From Mya arenaria (Eukaryota > Mollusca > Bivalvia > Myida > Myidae): a stretch of 64,000 bases of DNA. The stretch covers positions 15,779,205 to 15,843,204 of the forward strand of contig NC_069134.1 of NCBI RefSeq assembly GCF_026914265.1, written 5' to 3'. Each line of letters begins with the position of its first letter. Position 1 is the first letter of the stretch. The position numbers and the translations under genes were made by a program. This document shows positions 43,850 to 57,800 of this stretch, piece by piece. The notes under the pieces were generated by a model, which was given only the letters and a program-made list of their open reading frames with translations, made no database searches and had not been told where the DNA came from.

Positions 43850-46800
43850 TACTTTTATTTTCCCATATTTTATTCATACTGGCAAATAAAAGTTACCAAC
43901 TATAAACCAACATGTTGAAGAGCATAACCACAAATGGTGATGCTATTTAATAATATATAGGTTTACAAGAATTAGAGATGGAAAAGGCAGTGCTGAAAAA
44001 AAAAACAAGCATGCATTTTTATTATTTCATTTTCTGTCCATTCAAATGATACTTGGCTATTACATACAAGGTTATATGCATGACCAACAAAACAAAAAAG
44101 TAACCAATAGTGGATAAACTAAATTGAATTTCTTATTCTGAGTTGCAGTTGTGCAGTATAAAATACGAAAGTGGAGGAATGCTAGTAATTTGTAGAGTGA
44201 TGGAAATTTGAAATTTGCCTGTTTTGAATGTCCGCTGCAAAATATAATAAGCTTGATGTTGGACATCATTTTACTGCATGCAACATCATTATCAGCACAA
44301 ATCTGTGTATATCTTTTTGTCTGGTGTGAGTAAAAATGGATTTCTATATAATGACAATGATCTACTCACAGATCTATTTACAGTAACTGTTATTTACAGC
44401 CATTATTTTTTCATTGTAAATATATTTATCATTTATTATAATTATATATATATATACATAGTAAATTTCTTTCAGGATCTCAAAATAAAGTGACAAACTT
44501 TGACCACACACTTACTTTCCAATAATAAGCAATCCAATTCATTCAAAAGCAGTGTGGCATAACATAGCTTAAGAATATAATAAGTAGAAAGATACTATCT
44601 ATACATCACAATGATTAACTGGCTCATCACATTGCAAACTTATGATGTCATAACTATAACAACCACAACACCCATATTGTCTTATATAATATGTAAATCA
44701 TCTATAACAATTATTGCAATAAATAAAAGATAACAACAACAAATGTACAAACAATATAGATCACAATGTCATATCCGATAATATTCCATTTTTGTGTCAG
44801 ATCAAAACATAATACAACATGGAGTTCATGACATAATAAGAATAAATTGAGGTAATCTAACAGTATAACACACACAACATGCATTCAGGGTCATATCTTT
44901 ACATGTGCCATTATTCATTTGCACATAAATGCATTTGAAATGATCATTGGCTAAAAAATTATATCACATCTTATGACATACCCAATATCACGGACCTATA
45001 AACCATGGATTGGCAACTGCCCCATATCAGTTAAACGATAAGAAATAATAATTTACCCATAATCCTTAGCGCGCGCTCGGAAAATATCGGAAAATTCCGC
45101 CGAATCTCCAATTGGTGATTAACGGTGATCTTCGGTTATTTCCGCCAACTCTGCTAATAATGCCTTGTTCGTTATAGATTTAGTCATAATTAATAACTGT
45201 GATTTTAATCAGATTCCATTGGACTATTATCAACTCAAATGAAAGTACCGCGCATTTGAGTCAATTTTAATTAATGTTTTCCTACATGTATATATTCGGC
45301 CGATGTCGGACGTCTCGAAAATGACCACACGGTAAGATCTCGGAATGAAATCCCGCTGCACGCGTGAGTTTGAGATTATCGCATTAACACAGATGAGAGT
45401 TGCCAATCCATGGTTTATAGGTCCATGCCAATATATAGTCCCCATGTATGTATAGTTTTACTGTTCAGATTGTATATCATTTGATACTGGATGCATCAAT
45501 CACTAATATTTGTGAAGATAAGAAATAACAACAACTTGTCATAATATTTGTACAGTATTTTGATTGCCACGTATATGCCAATTCTATTTTTGTTTGTAGC
45601 CAAATCTTTTAAATGAAGCAGAAAAAGTGTTAATTTGATTAAATATTTGTTTTTTTTTTGTTTGTAAAAATACACCATATTTTCTATTATGATTTCTGAA
45701 AACTAATAGCCATTGACTTCAGTTGTTACTGGCTGCATCAAAATATACTTTTTCAGTATAGACCAAGATTTTAAGGATTAATTGTTCGAGTATTGTGGTT
45801 CATCTGTGTACAAAAACATCAGTACAAGGTTAGTGAATTCTAAAGGACTTCATAATTATCCGTGCACTTACCAAATGTTTTCATACACGGATGAACGCAC
45901 TTCAAAAGTTCCTTATTTGCTGAACATTTGCAATAATTCAACTACAACGCTGAAAAATAACACTTCGAAGACAATTGAGCCTAGTATAAATTAGGCTGCT
46001 TGAGCAGTGGCAGTGTCAATGAGGCCACAAGTTTCATCGATGTCACATGGAGTTTACATTGCAAAAATGTGCATTCATCTTAGACAGTACAATAATAGTG
46101 TATATATATATATAATCTTGGAAGTAAAATGGGGTTAACTCAATTTGTGACACTGATGTAATATTGAAATGAAATTCTTCATCTCATGATATTTGGTAGA
46201 ACGTTTGTGGAAAAGATGGCCACCATGTCTTCAATGTCCATGTCCCCAGACCAGACTCGCAACACAAATGTGACCATACAGGAAAGCTTATATGAAAAAG
46301 GGTATGCATATCAAGCATGTAAATCGTAGCCTTAGTGCAAGAACTCAATATCTGCTTCTATTTCAATATGCACATATTTAGTTCTTGCATGAAGGTGATG
46401 AAATGAACATGTACAATAATCATTTGTACAGTCTAGACTGTTCACAATCAAAACTTTCAAAAGTCAATCATTTATCACATCTCACTCTCACACCACATCA
46501 AGAAATTTAACATTAACTATTACAGGTAAACATATATGGTTTGATCATTATGCAACTACATGATAATAAACTAATAACATTGAAAGTCTGAAATATATGA
46601 ATATTTATCAAATGCAATTGACATGACACTGAGACTACCCCATATAAATAATTGAAGCTGTCATTGTACTACTGTTTGCAAATGAACTTTGCATTTGAAG
46701 TTGTTGGTGCATTGAATGGTCACCCTATTACATCAAGTGAATTCTGAATCAAGAGCAGCATCTATAGCCTGTCCATTTACTTTACACATCAAGGAAAATC

Positions 46801-47949
46801 GACGGCCCATGTCAGAGTTTCACATATCAAGGTGGGACTAACTACTAAGGGGTGGGCTCATACACCCGCAAAGGATCCATACATGTTTAGTTTGGATTGG
46901 TTTCACAACACTAAGCCAATGAAATCAACGCCCTAAATTATGCTGAAAATTGACTGTACTAAATCGTGCGGAACAAATTGACTGCCTCTTGTTTGCAAAA
47001 ATGCTTTACCATCATGCTGTTTCTAGCTAATTAATGAGTACACATTGCTTCATTAATTTGCAAACAGTAGTAGCAATGTTGAGACTGTAAGACTGTGAAG
47101 TACCTTGACAAACAAAATTACACATTGACTTAAATGCTTATAGATTCCTTCCTTAAACACAATTGACAAGTCGCCAGTTGACAATCAAACAATCAGTTGC
47201 CCAATAATAGGAGTATGTATTGTAAATAAATATAAGCACATGGTTGCAATATCCAATGGATTAACTGGTAAACCTCCAACAAATGACCACCACATGTCAC
47301 AATAATTGCTATAGCAACTGGTTCATTACAGACAGTAGACCTAATCTTATTCAAGCATCAAGTCAATTACTTGAGTATCTGTAATACTTGCAAGGAAATT
47401 AATGATCAATGTATCAGACAGCTTATGTATTGGACAATTCTGTTTTACTAGCCAGAATTTAAAACATCTAATAAGAAATTTTGTGAATATTGCCCATTTA
47501 TGCTAATATTCTAAGCAAATCTACTAATTGTCTACTTTAACATAACTGTGTACAATTAATTGTCTGGTCTTAACATAAACATGTAGGTACATGTAAAAAA
47601 AGAGTCAAGAAAAATCGCTGCAAGGAAGTTTGATCAGTTTTCAGTTTGATAAATAGTAAGTGTTACACATACAATGCCCCAATCAGCAAGTGTTAAACAT
47701 CTTGCTGTAAATGAATATGGAATCTTGTTTGTATGTAGATACATGCATGTCAAACAGTTTTGTCAGTACACAGGTGTATAGCAGAAAGATAGAAGAAAAC
47801 TTATATATCAAATGTTCACTTTGTACAACATGTGACACTTATATTGGTAACAATGTTATAATTTTATGATGAATAATTTGAACACAACCAAATGAGAATT
47901 TAATATAATGAGTACTAATTGTTTCTAACATTGGCAACACATATGACAA
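43850..47949 (-). other. LMBRD2 3' UTR and downstream region
   Basis: Downstream of the LMBRD2 stop on the - strand there is no other gene for about 4 kb. Possible polyadenylation signals (TTTATT on the + strand) occur at several points, including about 43855-43875. The true end cannot be read from sequence. It contains one MITE (44989-45427). Confidence 0.45.
44989..45427. mobile_element. hAT-like MITE
   Basis: 439 bp. The TIRs include the perfect 27-bp stretch GGACCTATAAACCATGGATT plus GGCAACT at 44992-45018 and its inverse at 45398-45424. The ends read CACGG and CCATG. CCAATAT flanks both sides (44982-44988 and 45428-45434), a 7-bp (possibly 8-bp) duplication as in hAT elements. No transposase. 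Confidence 0.85.
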
Positions 47950-48161
47950 TCATACATCATCAAAGATTCCCTTGGGGGGAGCCCTGCCTGTAGGTCTGTG
48001 CGCTTTGGCCCGTGTGAACTGGGAGCTGGTCTGGTACCCTCCCACTGGATTTGGCGTGGTGTAAGAGCCCACAGACTCATCTCTAAAGTCTACGGGCTCT
48101 TCCTCGTTTATGAGCCCACTCTTATCATGAGTGCTCACACTTCTGGGCACAGTGTAGCTAC
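47950..48161 (-). CDS. LMBRD2: LMBR1 domain-containing protein 2, last exon
   Basis: On the - strand the exon completes a Gly codon with the previous exon, then reads SYTVPRSVSTHDKSGLINEE and ends GRAPPKGIFDDV, stop at 47952-47950. Human LMBRD2 ends similarly (DIFNDV). This is the cytosolic C-terminal tail after the last membrane segment. Acceptor CCAG at 48165-48162. LMBRD2 is a multi-pass membrane protein of the LMBR1 family, linked in vertebrates to beta-adrenergic receptor signalling. Confidence 0.9.
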
Positions 48162-48244
48162 CTGGAATGGGAGATATTCGTGGAAAATCTGTGTGTACAT
48201 GTATAACAATGAAAACATGAATTTTACTACATTGTTTTCTAATA

Positions 48245-48420
48245 TTTTACAACAAGAGGCCCAACAATAGATGCCAGTGCTCATCTGGTATGTTATGTTT
48301 TTAAGTTGAAAAGAGGCTTAGAACATGTCTCTGGCAACATGTGTACCAAGTTTCAAGGGAAAATCTTGATCAGCCTAAGATTTTTCAAGACAAAGATAGC
48401 ATGATAAAAAAACATGTCTT
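48245..48420 (+). repeat. Interspersed repeat fragment
   Basis: It begins CAACAAGAGGCCCAACAATA, then GTGCTCATCTGGT and ACCAAGTTTCAAGGGAAAAT. It resembles the head of the family seen at 63591, with a different body. It lies in an LMBRD2 intron. Confidence 0.5.
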
Positions 48421-48799
48421 TGTTCTAATTTTAACTCTGTGTATAACAGTAACATTACTACAATTACAGTATGTTGTTTAAAAAAGATTGTATTAGTATC
48501 CAACCTAGACAAAAAAAATGTGAATGATTATTTGTAAAAGTAGTAATATGTTAGCTACATAGGATATCATTTGGTATCAAGTTAGGCAAACTGCATACAT
48601 GTGCTTTGAAGATATAATTTGTTATGAAGCAGAGGAAATGGTTAAGAATAGGTTAGGGAAACAGGATTTTACATCAGCTACAAGTAAGTCAAGGGTGGCG
48701 TGATCATCTTCTGCATGTATATGAACATTAGATTAAAGAATTTTGCTAGCATCTATTTGCTTTGTAGAAACCAGTACTGTTGTCCATACAAAGTCATGA

Positions 48800-48875
48800 G
48801 GAAGTTACCCTGGTGGGGATCAAACCCACAACCCCTTGGGCCGAGGCAGACATGTTTACCAACAAAACACTCTCA
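48800..48875 (-). repeat. tRNA-like SINE fragment
   Basis: The - strand reads GTTTTGTTGGTAAACATGTC, then GGTTGTGGGTTTGATCCCCA, resembling tRNA A-box and B-box promoter words at normal spacing. No full cloverleaf. In an LMBRD2 intron. Confidence 0.4.
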
Positions 48876-49393
48876 CTCTGGATTAATTCAATGCTTGATT
48901 AAAATTGCAAAATATTTCTACTGCAAACTTACAACTATCCATGCTTTCAGCATCTATCTTTGCTAAAGAATGAGGAATTCAATATTATTCAAATGTGAAT
49001 AAGAAGTATTAAATCAAGAATCTAAGGTTAAGCTTTGCTATAGCTTCATGTTAAATGAAATTTGTGTTAAAAGAAACATAAACTAGAACTAAAGTTGTAC
49101 AGGTATCATATTAAGGGTTGAAAAGAATAGAAACTATATTTGAATACATGATAAATTTAAATGCCATGATATGAAATCACTGTTCACTGTAAAGAAATTT
49201 AGTGTGAAAGTATAAGGACTCATTATCCACATGTACAAAGGGAAATTTACCAAACATCACATGCATATTGTCCCCAGACCAGGGATCGTATTTACTATAA
49301 AAAAAATCCTTATCCTTACAAAGGCCTATTAAAGTGATTCCTTTTAGAACATTTGTTAATTGATTACATATTCCAACTGAGAGGCATACATAC

Positions 49394-49540
49394 CTTGCCC
49401 TGTAGTGCCAGGCCTTATCTTGATGTCCTCTGACGACTCAAGCCTGTTACTCCGAGTGCTGGAGGAGGAATCACCAAACCGTGATGTCCACTCCCGACGT
49501 CTTTGCTCACTGTCAAGCTTACGGTCAAGACGACGACGCT
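49394..49540 (-). CDS. LMBRD2: LMBRD2, penultimate exon
   Basis: 147 bp, phase 1 at both ends. With the last base of the upstream exon it reads ERRRLDRKLDSEQRRREWTS, then RFGDSSSSTRSNRLESSEDI, and ends GTTGQ. This follows the human pattern KREKRKRQRQEEGENRRREW. Charged, Ser-rich cytosolic region. Acceptor AATAG at 49545-49541 and donor GTATGT at 49393-49388. Confidence 0.9.
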
Positions 49541-50535
49541 CTATTGTGAGAAAATATGTAAGTTGTTATGACAGCTTGCATTACTGCTTTACTACAAGAT
49601 CAATAAACCATAAAGACCCTTTACAAAAATGGCTATTTTTCTTAATTTATCAAGAGGCCATGTATGCCATATTTTGTAAGCCTTCTGAGTTGCTTTAGCA
49701 CAAAAAACTACAGGATTTTGTCTCAACTGAAAAGCAATGTATTGAGCAGGTTTCTCAAAAAGAACGGGCTACCGGCCTAAACGGATGGTTCAAATGACAT
49801 TAAGGTTGGTTAAAATCGAGCATATTATTTATTTTTTCAAAAACACACCTTTCTATTCTTGAAGCCCTACCTAGTCAGTTACATTTGTATTTGGAACAAA
49901 GCTTATTGAGAATTCCTAATGAGTATTGGTACGAACACTTTCCAGCAGGTAAGTACCGGTATATATAAGTTGAACACTGTGTACAAGACCGAACTTTACT
50001 TGTCCTGCGAGTTTTCATTGTTACTCGCATATGCACAAAAATATCATTATATGGACAAAATGTTTAATTAAGGGTGGAACAACTTACAATACACTTTTTT
50101 AACACATGCAGATGTTACACCCACAGCTGATGTTATTTCTCACACAAATGTATTCAGATCCATGTATCTTCAAAAATCAGAAAAATATCTCTATGAAAAA
50201 ACTCTAGAGAGTGTCGGAAAACTACTCATCTAGTGGTATATTAATATTTTACTATTAATATTATTCACCTCCCACTAACGGGCTAAAACAAGAATCCAGG
50301 GGATTTCCCCCAACTCATGGGGATAAACCATGTACCATGTATAACAAATTTCTAATCAACATCTTTGATGCTATTTAGTAATGTTATTAAAGATTTCATA
50401 CAATCAAGATGACAAAAAAACAGCAAACAACACTAAGGCTATAAAAAAATAACTTCTTCATTTGAAAAACAGAAAAGCTTAATGAAAAAAGCACCAAATA
50501 TTTGTCACTTTATTGGTAAGAGTAAGTGTGTGTAC

Positions 50536-50737
50536 CTCTTTTGACAATCTCCTTGCCCTCATCAACGAGTTCCTGTGTGAGGTCATCATCCCCAATGAAC
50601 TGGTTGATGCCCAGGAAGTGGAGAATGCGGGAACCCAGACTGAAGTATGTGCAGATACACAGCAGCACAATCATGATCGGGAAGTAGATGTTGAACCCAT
50701 CTGATATAATCGGGATCACGTCCATATGGCCCATTAT
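50536..50737 (-). CDS. LMBRD2: LMBRD2, exon with the last membrane segment
   Basis: 202 bp beginning in phase 0 with IMGHMDVIPIISDGFNIYFP, then the hydrophobic segment IMIVLLCICTYF, then GSRILHFLGINQFIGDDDLT and QELVDEGKEIVKR. Human LMBRD2 has IMGNMQVIPLIGDSFNIFYP, LLGIPQFIGDN and LIDEGRELIKR, so the assignment is firm. Acceptor TTTCAG at 50743-50738 and donor GTACAC at 50535-50530. Upstream exons are not visible in the window, so the next intron is at least 13 kb long. Confidence 0.93.
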
Positions 50738-51854
50738 CTGAAAGGAGAAATTATTTCAATATAAACACCAGGAAATTGATTGCCAGGTGATAATGTGTAT
50801 GATATTTTTGTAAGTACAGCAAATGAACAACATTGAATGAAGTGACAACCAAGAGACAAAGGTCTCATTTCAAATAAAATCAAAATGCAACATTTTATTT
50901 AGATGAAAATCAAACATATTTAAAGTTTAATACTAGTATTTGAAAACTAAAAACTTCTTTTATTTAAAAAAAAAATATCACAGACTATTGTCACGCAGTT
51001 AAGTACCTGATCATATGACCTTAACTCCAATAAAATACCCCAACTTTAAACCTTATTCCAAAACAAAATGTTAGTAAATGTTTTCAGTACCATCAGTTGC
51101 TTAATTCCTTACAAAGTAGGAAATTAACCCAGACATTGACCAAGATATCCTGCACATGAAATTTGAAATATAAGATTAGAAACAACCGTTAGCCTTATCA
51201 ATAGTGTTAGTATAAATTGAAACAATCTGTTCATAGCATGCAGAATTCCAAGTGACAAACCGGAAGATTTAGATGTTTATAGCCTTTGAATAGATTCTGA
51301 AAACATACACTAAAACCATGAGATAGTGGTTAGGTTATACATGTATGAGATAAAGTATATTTGACAAGGATGTCCACAAAGATGTACGAGATGCACCAAC
51401 ATAGGTTTTATCTTATAATTTATTAGATGTACAAAGGAACTGATATTTCAATTACATAAATTTAACTTAAAAAAAATACGGAAGTCAACAATATGTTTGT
51501 TTGCATACGCTGGAACAGATTATATTCAGCAGTGAGTCAGTCGGGAGTAGTTTTTTGTTTACTTTTTATAGAAATTGAGTAATGATTTATATTGAGCACA
51601 GCAATTGTTACATTTCCTATCACTATCGTGTCTGTCAAAGTTCATGTGGTTGTAATTCATGTAACTATCGAGTTTGTCAGTGCTGGGTTGTCATATAACG
51701 TAAACAGTCGTGTCCATCGGTGTCTCTGTTTTGTACCGGGTATTTCATTTCACTTCGGAGTCTGTTGGGGCTCCCATGGTCTGGTCATATCCAATTTCAA
51801 TGCTCCTTTCGTCAATGTTTACTTCGTTGAATTTCATGAGACTGCCATCACCTG
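50738..51854 (-). other. LMBRD2 intron, part before the array
   Basis: AT-rich, no exon recognised. From about 51595 it becomes less AT-rich and carries loosely spaced GTGTCTGTC-like words, a possible diverged forerunner of the 93-bp unit. Confidence 0.5.
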
Positions 51855-54800
51855 TTGGCCTTTTTCCATCGCACTACCATGTCTGTAAATTTTCCTGTCA
51901 GCATGCATCATAGTTTTGCAGAGTTTGTCTAGTCTCCTGAAGCCCATGTTGGCCTTTTTCATCGCACTACCATGTCTGCTAATTTTCCTATCAGGATGCA
52001 TCATAGTTTTGCCATGTCTGTCTAGTCTCCTGAAGCCCATGTTGGCCTTTTTCATCACACTACCATGTCTGCTAATTTTCCTATCAGCATGCATCATAGT
52101 TTTGCCATGTCTGTCTAGTCTCCTGAAGCCCATGTTGGCCTTTTTCATCGCACTACCATGTCTGCTAATTTTCCTATCAGCATGCATCATAGTTTTGCAG
52201 AGTCTGTCTAGTCTCCTGAAGCCCATGTTGGCCTTTTTCATCGCACTACCATGTCTGTAAATTTTCCTATCAGCATGCATCATAGTTTTGCCATGTCTGT
52301 CTAGTCTCCTGAAGCCCATGTTGGCCTTTTTCATCGCACTATCATGTCTGCTAATTTTCCTATCAGCATGCATCATAGTTTTGCAGAGTCTGTCTAGTCT
52401 CCTGAAGCCCATGTTGGCCTTTTTCATCGCACTAGCATGTCTGCTAATTTTCCTATCAGCATGCATCATAGTTTTGCAGAGTCTGTCTAGTCTCCTGAAG
52501 CCCATGTTGGCCTTTTTCATCGCACTAGCATGTCTGCTAATTTTTCTATCAGCATGCATCATAGTTTTCCCATGTCTGTCTAGTCTCCTGAAGCCCATGT
52601 TGACCTTTTTCATCGTACTAGCATGTCTGCTAATTTTCCTATCAGCATGCATCATAGTTTTGCAGAGTCTGTCTAGTCTCCTGAAGCCCATGTTGGCCTT
52701 TTTCATCACACTACCATGTCTGCTAATTTTCCTATCAGGATGCATCATAGTTTTGCCATGTCTGTCTAGTCTCCTGAAGCCCATGTTGGCCTTTTTCATC
52801 GCACTAGCATGTCTGCTAATTTTCCTATCAGCATGCATCATAGTTTTGCCATGTCTGTCTAGTCTCCTGAAGCCCATGTTGGCCTTTTTCATCGCACTAG
52901 CATGTCTGCTAATTTTCCTATCAGCATGCATCATAGTTTTGCAGAGTCTGTCTAGTCTCCTGAAGTCCATGTTGGCCTTTTTCATCGCACTACCATGTTT
53001 GCTAATTTTCCTATCAGGATGCATCATAGTTTTGCCATGTCTGTCTAGTCTCCTGAAGCCCATGTTGGCCTTTTTCATCGCACTACCATGTCTGCTAATT
53101 TTCCTATCAGCATGCATCATAGTTTTCCCATGTCTGTCTAGTCTCCTGAAGCCCATGTTGGCCTTTTTCATCACACTACCATGTCTGCTAATTTTCCTAT
53201 CAGGATGCATCATAGTTTTGCCATGTCTGTCTAGTCTCCTGAAGCCCATGTTGGCCTTTTTCATCACACTAGCATGTCTGCTAATTTTCCTGTCAGCATG
53301 CATCATAGTTTTGCAGAGTCTGTCTAGTCTCCTGAAGTCAATGTTGGCCTTTTTCATCGCACTACCATGTCTGCTAATTTTCCTATCAGCATGCATCATA
53401 GTTTTGCCATGTCTGTCTAGTCTCCTGAAGCCCATGTTGGCCTTTTTCATCGCACTACCATGTCTGCTAATTTTCCTATCAGCATGCATCATAGTTTTGC
53501 CATGTCTGTCTAGTCTCCTGAAGCCCATGTTGGCCTTTTTCATCGCACTAGCATGTCTGCTAATTTTCCTATCAGCATGCATCATAGTTTTGCAGAGTCT
53601 GTCTAGTCTCCTGAAACCCATGTTGGCCTTTTTCATCGCACTACCATGTCTGCTAATTTTCCTATCAGCATGCATCATAGTTTTCCCATGTCTGTCTAGT
53701 CTCCTGAAGCCCATGTTGGCCTTTTTCATCGCACTAGCATGTCTGCTAATTTTCCTATCAGCATGCATCATAGTTTTGCAGAGTCTGTCTAGTCTCCTGA
53801 AGCCCATGTTGGCCTTTTTCATCACACTACCATGTCTGCTAATTTTCCTATCAGGATGCATCATAGTTTTGTCATGTCTGTCTAGTCTCCTGAAGCCCAT
53901 GTTGGCCTTTTTCATCGCACTAGCATGTCTGCTAATTTTCCTATCAGCATGCATCATAGTTTTGCAGAGTCTGTCTAGTCTCCTGAAACCCATGTTGGCC
54001 TTTTTCATCGCACTAGCATGTCTGCTAATTTTCCTATCAGCATGCATCATAGTTTTGCAGAGTCTGTCTAGTCTCCTGAAGTCCATGTTGGCCTTTTTCA
54101 TCGCACTACCATGTCTGCTAATTTTCCTATCAGGATGCATCATAGTTTTGCAGAGTCTGTCTAGTCTCCTGAAGCCCATGTTGGCCTTTTTCATCGCACT
54201 ACCATGTCTGCTAATTTTCCTATCAGCATGCATCATAGTTTTGCCATGTCTGTCTAGTCTCCTGAAGCCCATGTTGGCCTTTTTCATCGCACTACCATGT
54301 CTGCTAATTTTTCTATCAGCATGCATCATAGTTTTCCCATGTCTGTCTAGTCTCCTGAAGCCCATGTTGGCCTTTTTCATCGCACTACCATGTCTGCTAA
54401 TTTTCCTATCAGCATGCATCATAGTTTTGCAGAGTCTGTCTAGTCTCCTGAAGTCCATGTTGGCCTTTTTCATCGCACTACCATGTCTGCTAATTTTCCT
54501 ATCAGCATGCATCATAGTTTTGCAGAGTCTGTCTAGTCTCCTGAAGCCCATGTTGGCCTTTTTCATCGCACTACCATGTCTGCTAATTTTCCTATCAGCA
54601 TGCATCATAGTTTTGCAGAGTCTGTCTAGTCTCCTGAAGCCCATGTTGGCCTTTTTCATCGCACTACCATGTCTGCTAATTTTCCTGTCAGCATGCATCA
54701 TAGTTTTGCAGAGTCTGTCTAGTCTCCTGAAGCCCATGTTGGCCTTTTTCATCGCACTAGCATGTCTGCTAATTTTCCTGTCAGCATGCATCATAGTTTT

Positions 54801-57800
54801 GCAGAGTCTGTCTAGTCTCCTGAAGCCCATGTTGGCCTTTTTCATCGCACTAGCATGTCTGCTAATTTTCCTATCAGCATGCATCATAGTTTTGCAGAGT
54901 CTGTCTAGTCTCCTGAAGTCATGTTGGCCTTTTTCATCGCACTACCATGTCTGCTAATTTTCCTATCAGGATGCATCATAGTTTTGCCATGTCTGTCTAG
55001 TCTCCTGAAGCCCATGTTGGCCTTTTTCATCGCACTACCATGTCTGCTAATTTTCCTATCAGGATGCATCATAGTTTTGCCATGTCTGTCTAGTCTCCTG
55101 AAGCCCATGTTGGCCTTTTTCATCGCACTAGCATGTCTGCTAATTTTCCTATCAGCATGCATCATAGTTTTGCCATGTCTGTCTAGTCTCCTGAAGCCCA
55201 TGTTGGCCTTTTTCATCGCACTAGCATGTCTGCTAATTTTCCTATCAGGATGCATCATAGTTTTCCCATGTCTGTCTAGTCTCCTGAAGCCCATGTTGGC
55301 CTTTTTCATCACACTAGCATGTCTGCTAATTTTCCTATCAGCATGCATCATAGTTTTGCAGAGTCTGTCTAGTCTCCTGAAGCCCATGTTGGCCTTTTTC
55401 ATCACACTTCCATGTCTGCTAATTTTCCTATCAGCATGCATCATAGTTTTGCCATGTCTGTCTAGTCTCCTGAAGCCCATGTTGGCCTTTTTCATCGCAC
55501 TACCATGTCTGCTAATTTTCCTATCAGCATGCATCATAGTTTTGCAGAGTCTGTCTAGTCTCCTGAAGCCCATGTTGGCCTTTTTCATCGCACTAGCATG
55601 TCTGCTAATTTTCCTATCAGGATGCATCATAGTTTTGCCATGTCTGTCTAGTCTCCTGAAGCCCATGTTGGCCTTTTTCATCGCACTAGCATGTCTGCTA
55701 ATTTTCCTATCAGCATGCATCATAGTTTTGCCATGTCTGTCTAGTCTCCTGAAGCCCATGTTGGCCTTTTTCATCGCACTAGCATGTCTGCTAATTTTCC
55801 TATCAGGATGCATCATAGTTTTGCCATGTCTGTCTAGTCTCCTGAAGCCCATGTTGGCCTTTTTCATCACACTAGCATGTCTGCTAATTTTCCTATCAGG
55901 ATGCATCATAGTTTTCCCATGTCTGTCTAGTCTCCTGAAGCCCATGTTGGCCTTTTTCATCGCACTACCATGTCTGCTAATTTTCCTATCAGCATGCATC
56001 ATAGTTTTGCAGAGTCTGTCTAGTCTCCTGAAGCCCATGTTGGCCTTTTTCATCGCACTACCATGTCTGCTAATTTTCCTATCAGCATGCATCATAGTTT
56101 TGCCATGTCTGTCTAGTCTCCTGAAGCCCATGTTGGCCTTTTTCATCGCACTACCATGTCTGCTAATTTTCCTATCAGCATGCATCATAGTTTTGCAGAG
56201 TCTGTCTAGTCTCCTGAAGCCCATGTTGGCCTTTTTCATCGCACTAGCATGTCTGCTAATTTTCCTATCAGGATGCATCATAGTTTTGCCATGTCTGTCT
56301 AGTCTCCTGAAGCCCATGTTGGCCTTTTTCATCGCACTAGCATGTCTGCTAATTTTCCTATCAGCATGCATCATAGTTTTGCCATGTCTGTCTAGTCTCC
56401 TGAAGCCCATGTTGGCCTTTTTCATCGCACTAGCATGTCTGCTAATTTTCCTATCAGGATGCATCATAGTTTTGCCATGTCTGTCTAGTCTCCTGAAGCC
56501 CATGTTGGCCTTTTTCATCGCACTAGCATGTCTGCTAATTTTCCTATCAGGATGCATCATAGTTTTGCCATGTCTGTCTAGTCTCCTGAAGCCCATGTTG
56601 GCCTTTTTCATCGCACTACCATGTCTGCTAATTTTCCTATCAGCATGCATCATAGTTTTGCAGAGTCTGTCTAGTCTCCTGAAGCCCATGTTGGCCTTTT
56701 TCATCGCACTACCATGTCTGCTAATTTTCCTATCAGCATGCATCATAGTTTTCCCATGTCTGTCTAGTCTCCTGAAGCCCATGTTGGCCTTTTTCATCGC
56801 ACTACCATGTCTGCTAATTTTCCTATCAGCATGCATCATAGTTTTGCCATGTCTGTCTAGTCTCCTGAAGCCCATGTTGGCCTTTTTCATCGCACTACCA
56901 TGTCTGCTAATTTTCCTATCAGCATGCATCATAGTTTTGCAGAGTCTGTCTAGTCTCCTGAAGCCCATGTTGGCCTTTTTCATCGCACTAGCATGTCTGC
57001 TAATTTTCCTATCAGGATGCATCATAGTTTTGCCATGTCTGTCTAGTCTCCTGAAGCCCATGTTGGCCTTTTTCATCGCACTAGCATGTCTGCTAATTTT
57101 CCTATCAGCATGCATCATAGTTTTGCCATGTCTGTCTAGTCTCCTGAAGCCCATGTTGGCCTTTTTCATCGCACTAGCATGTCTGCTAATTTTCCTATCA
57201 GGATGCATCATAGTTTTGCCATGTCTGTCTAGTCTCCTGAAGCCCATGTTGGCCTTTTTCATCGCACTAGCATGTCTGCTAATTTTCCTATCAGGATGCA
57301 TCATAGTTTTCCCATGTCTGTCTAGTCTCCTGAAGCCCATGTTGGCCTTTTTCATCGCACTACCATGTCTGCTAATTTTCCTATCAGCATGCATCATAGT
57401 TTTGCAGAGTCTGTCTAGTCTCCTGAAGCCCATGTTGGCCTTTTTCATCGCACTACCATGTCTGCTAATTTTCCTATCAGCATGCATCATAGTTTTGCCA
57501 TGTCTGTCTAGTCTCCTGAAGCCCATGTTGGCCTTTTTCATCGCACTACCATGTCTGCTAATTTTCCTATCAGCATGCATCATAGTTTTGCAGAGTCTGT
57601 CTAGTCTCCTGAAGCCCATGTTGGCCTTTTTCATCGCACTAGCATGTCTGCTAATTTTCCTATCAGGATGCATCATAGTTTTGCCATGTCTGTCTAGTCT
57701 CCTGAAGCCCATGTTGGCCTTTTTCATCGCACTAGCATGTCTGCTAATTTTCCTATCAGCATGCATCATAGTTTTGCCATGTCTGTCTAGTCTCCTGAAG

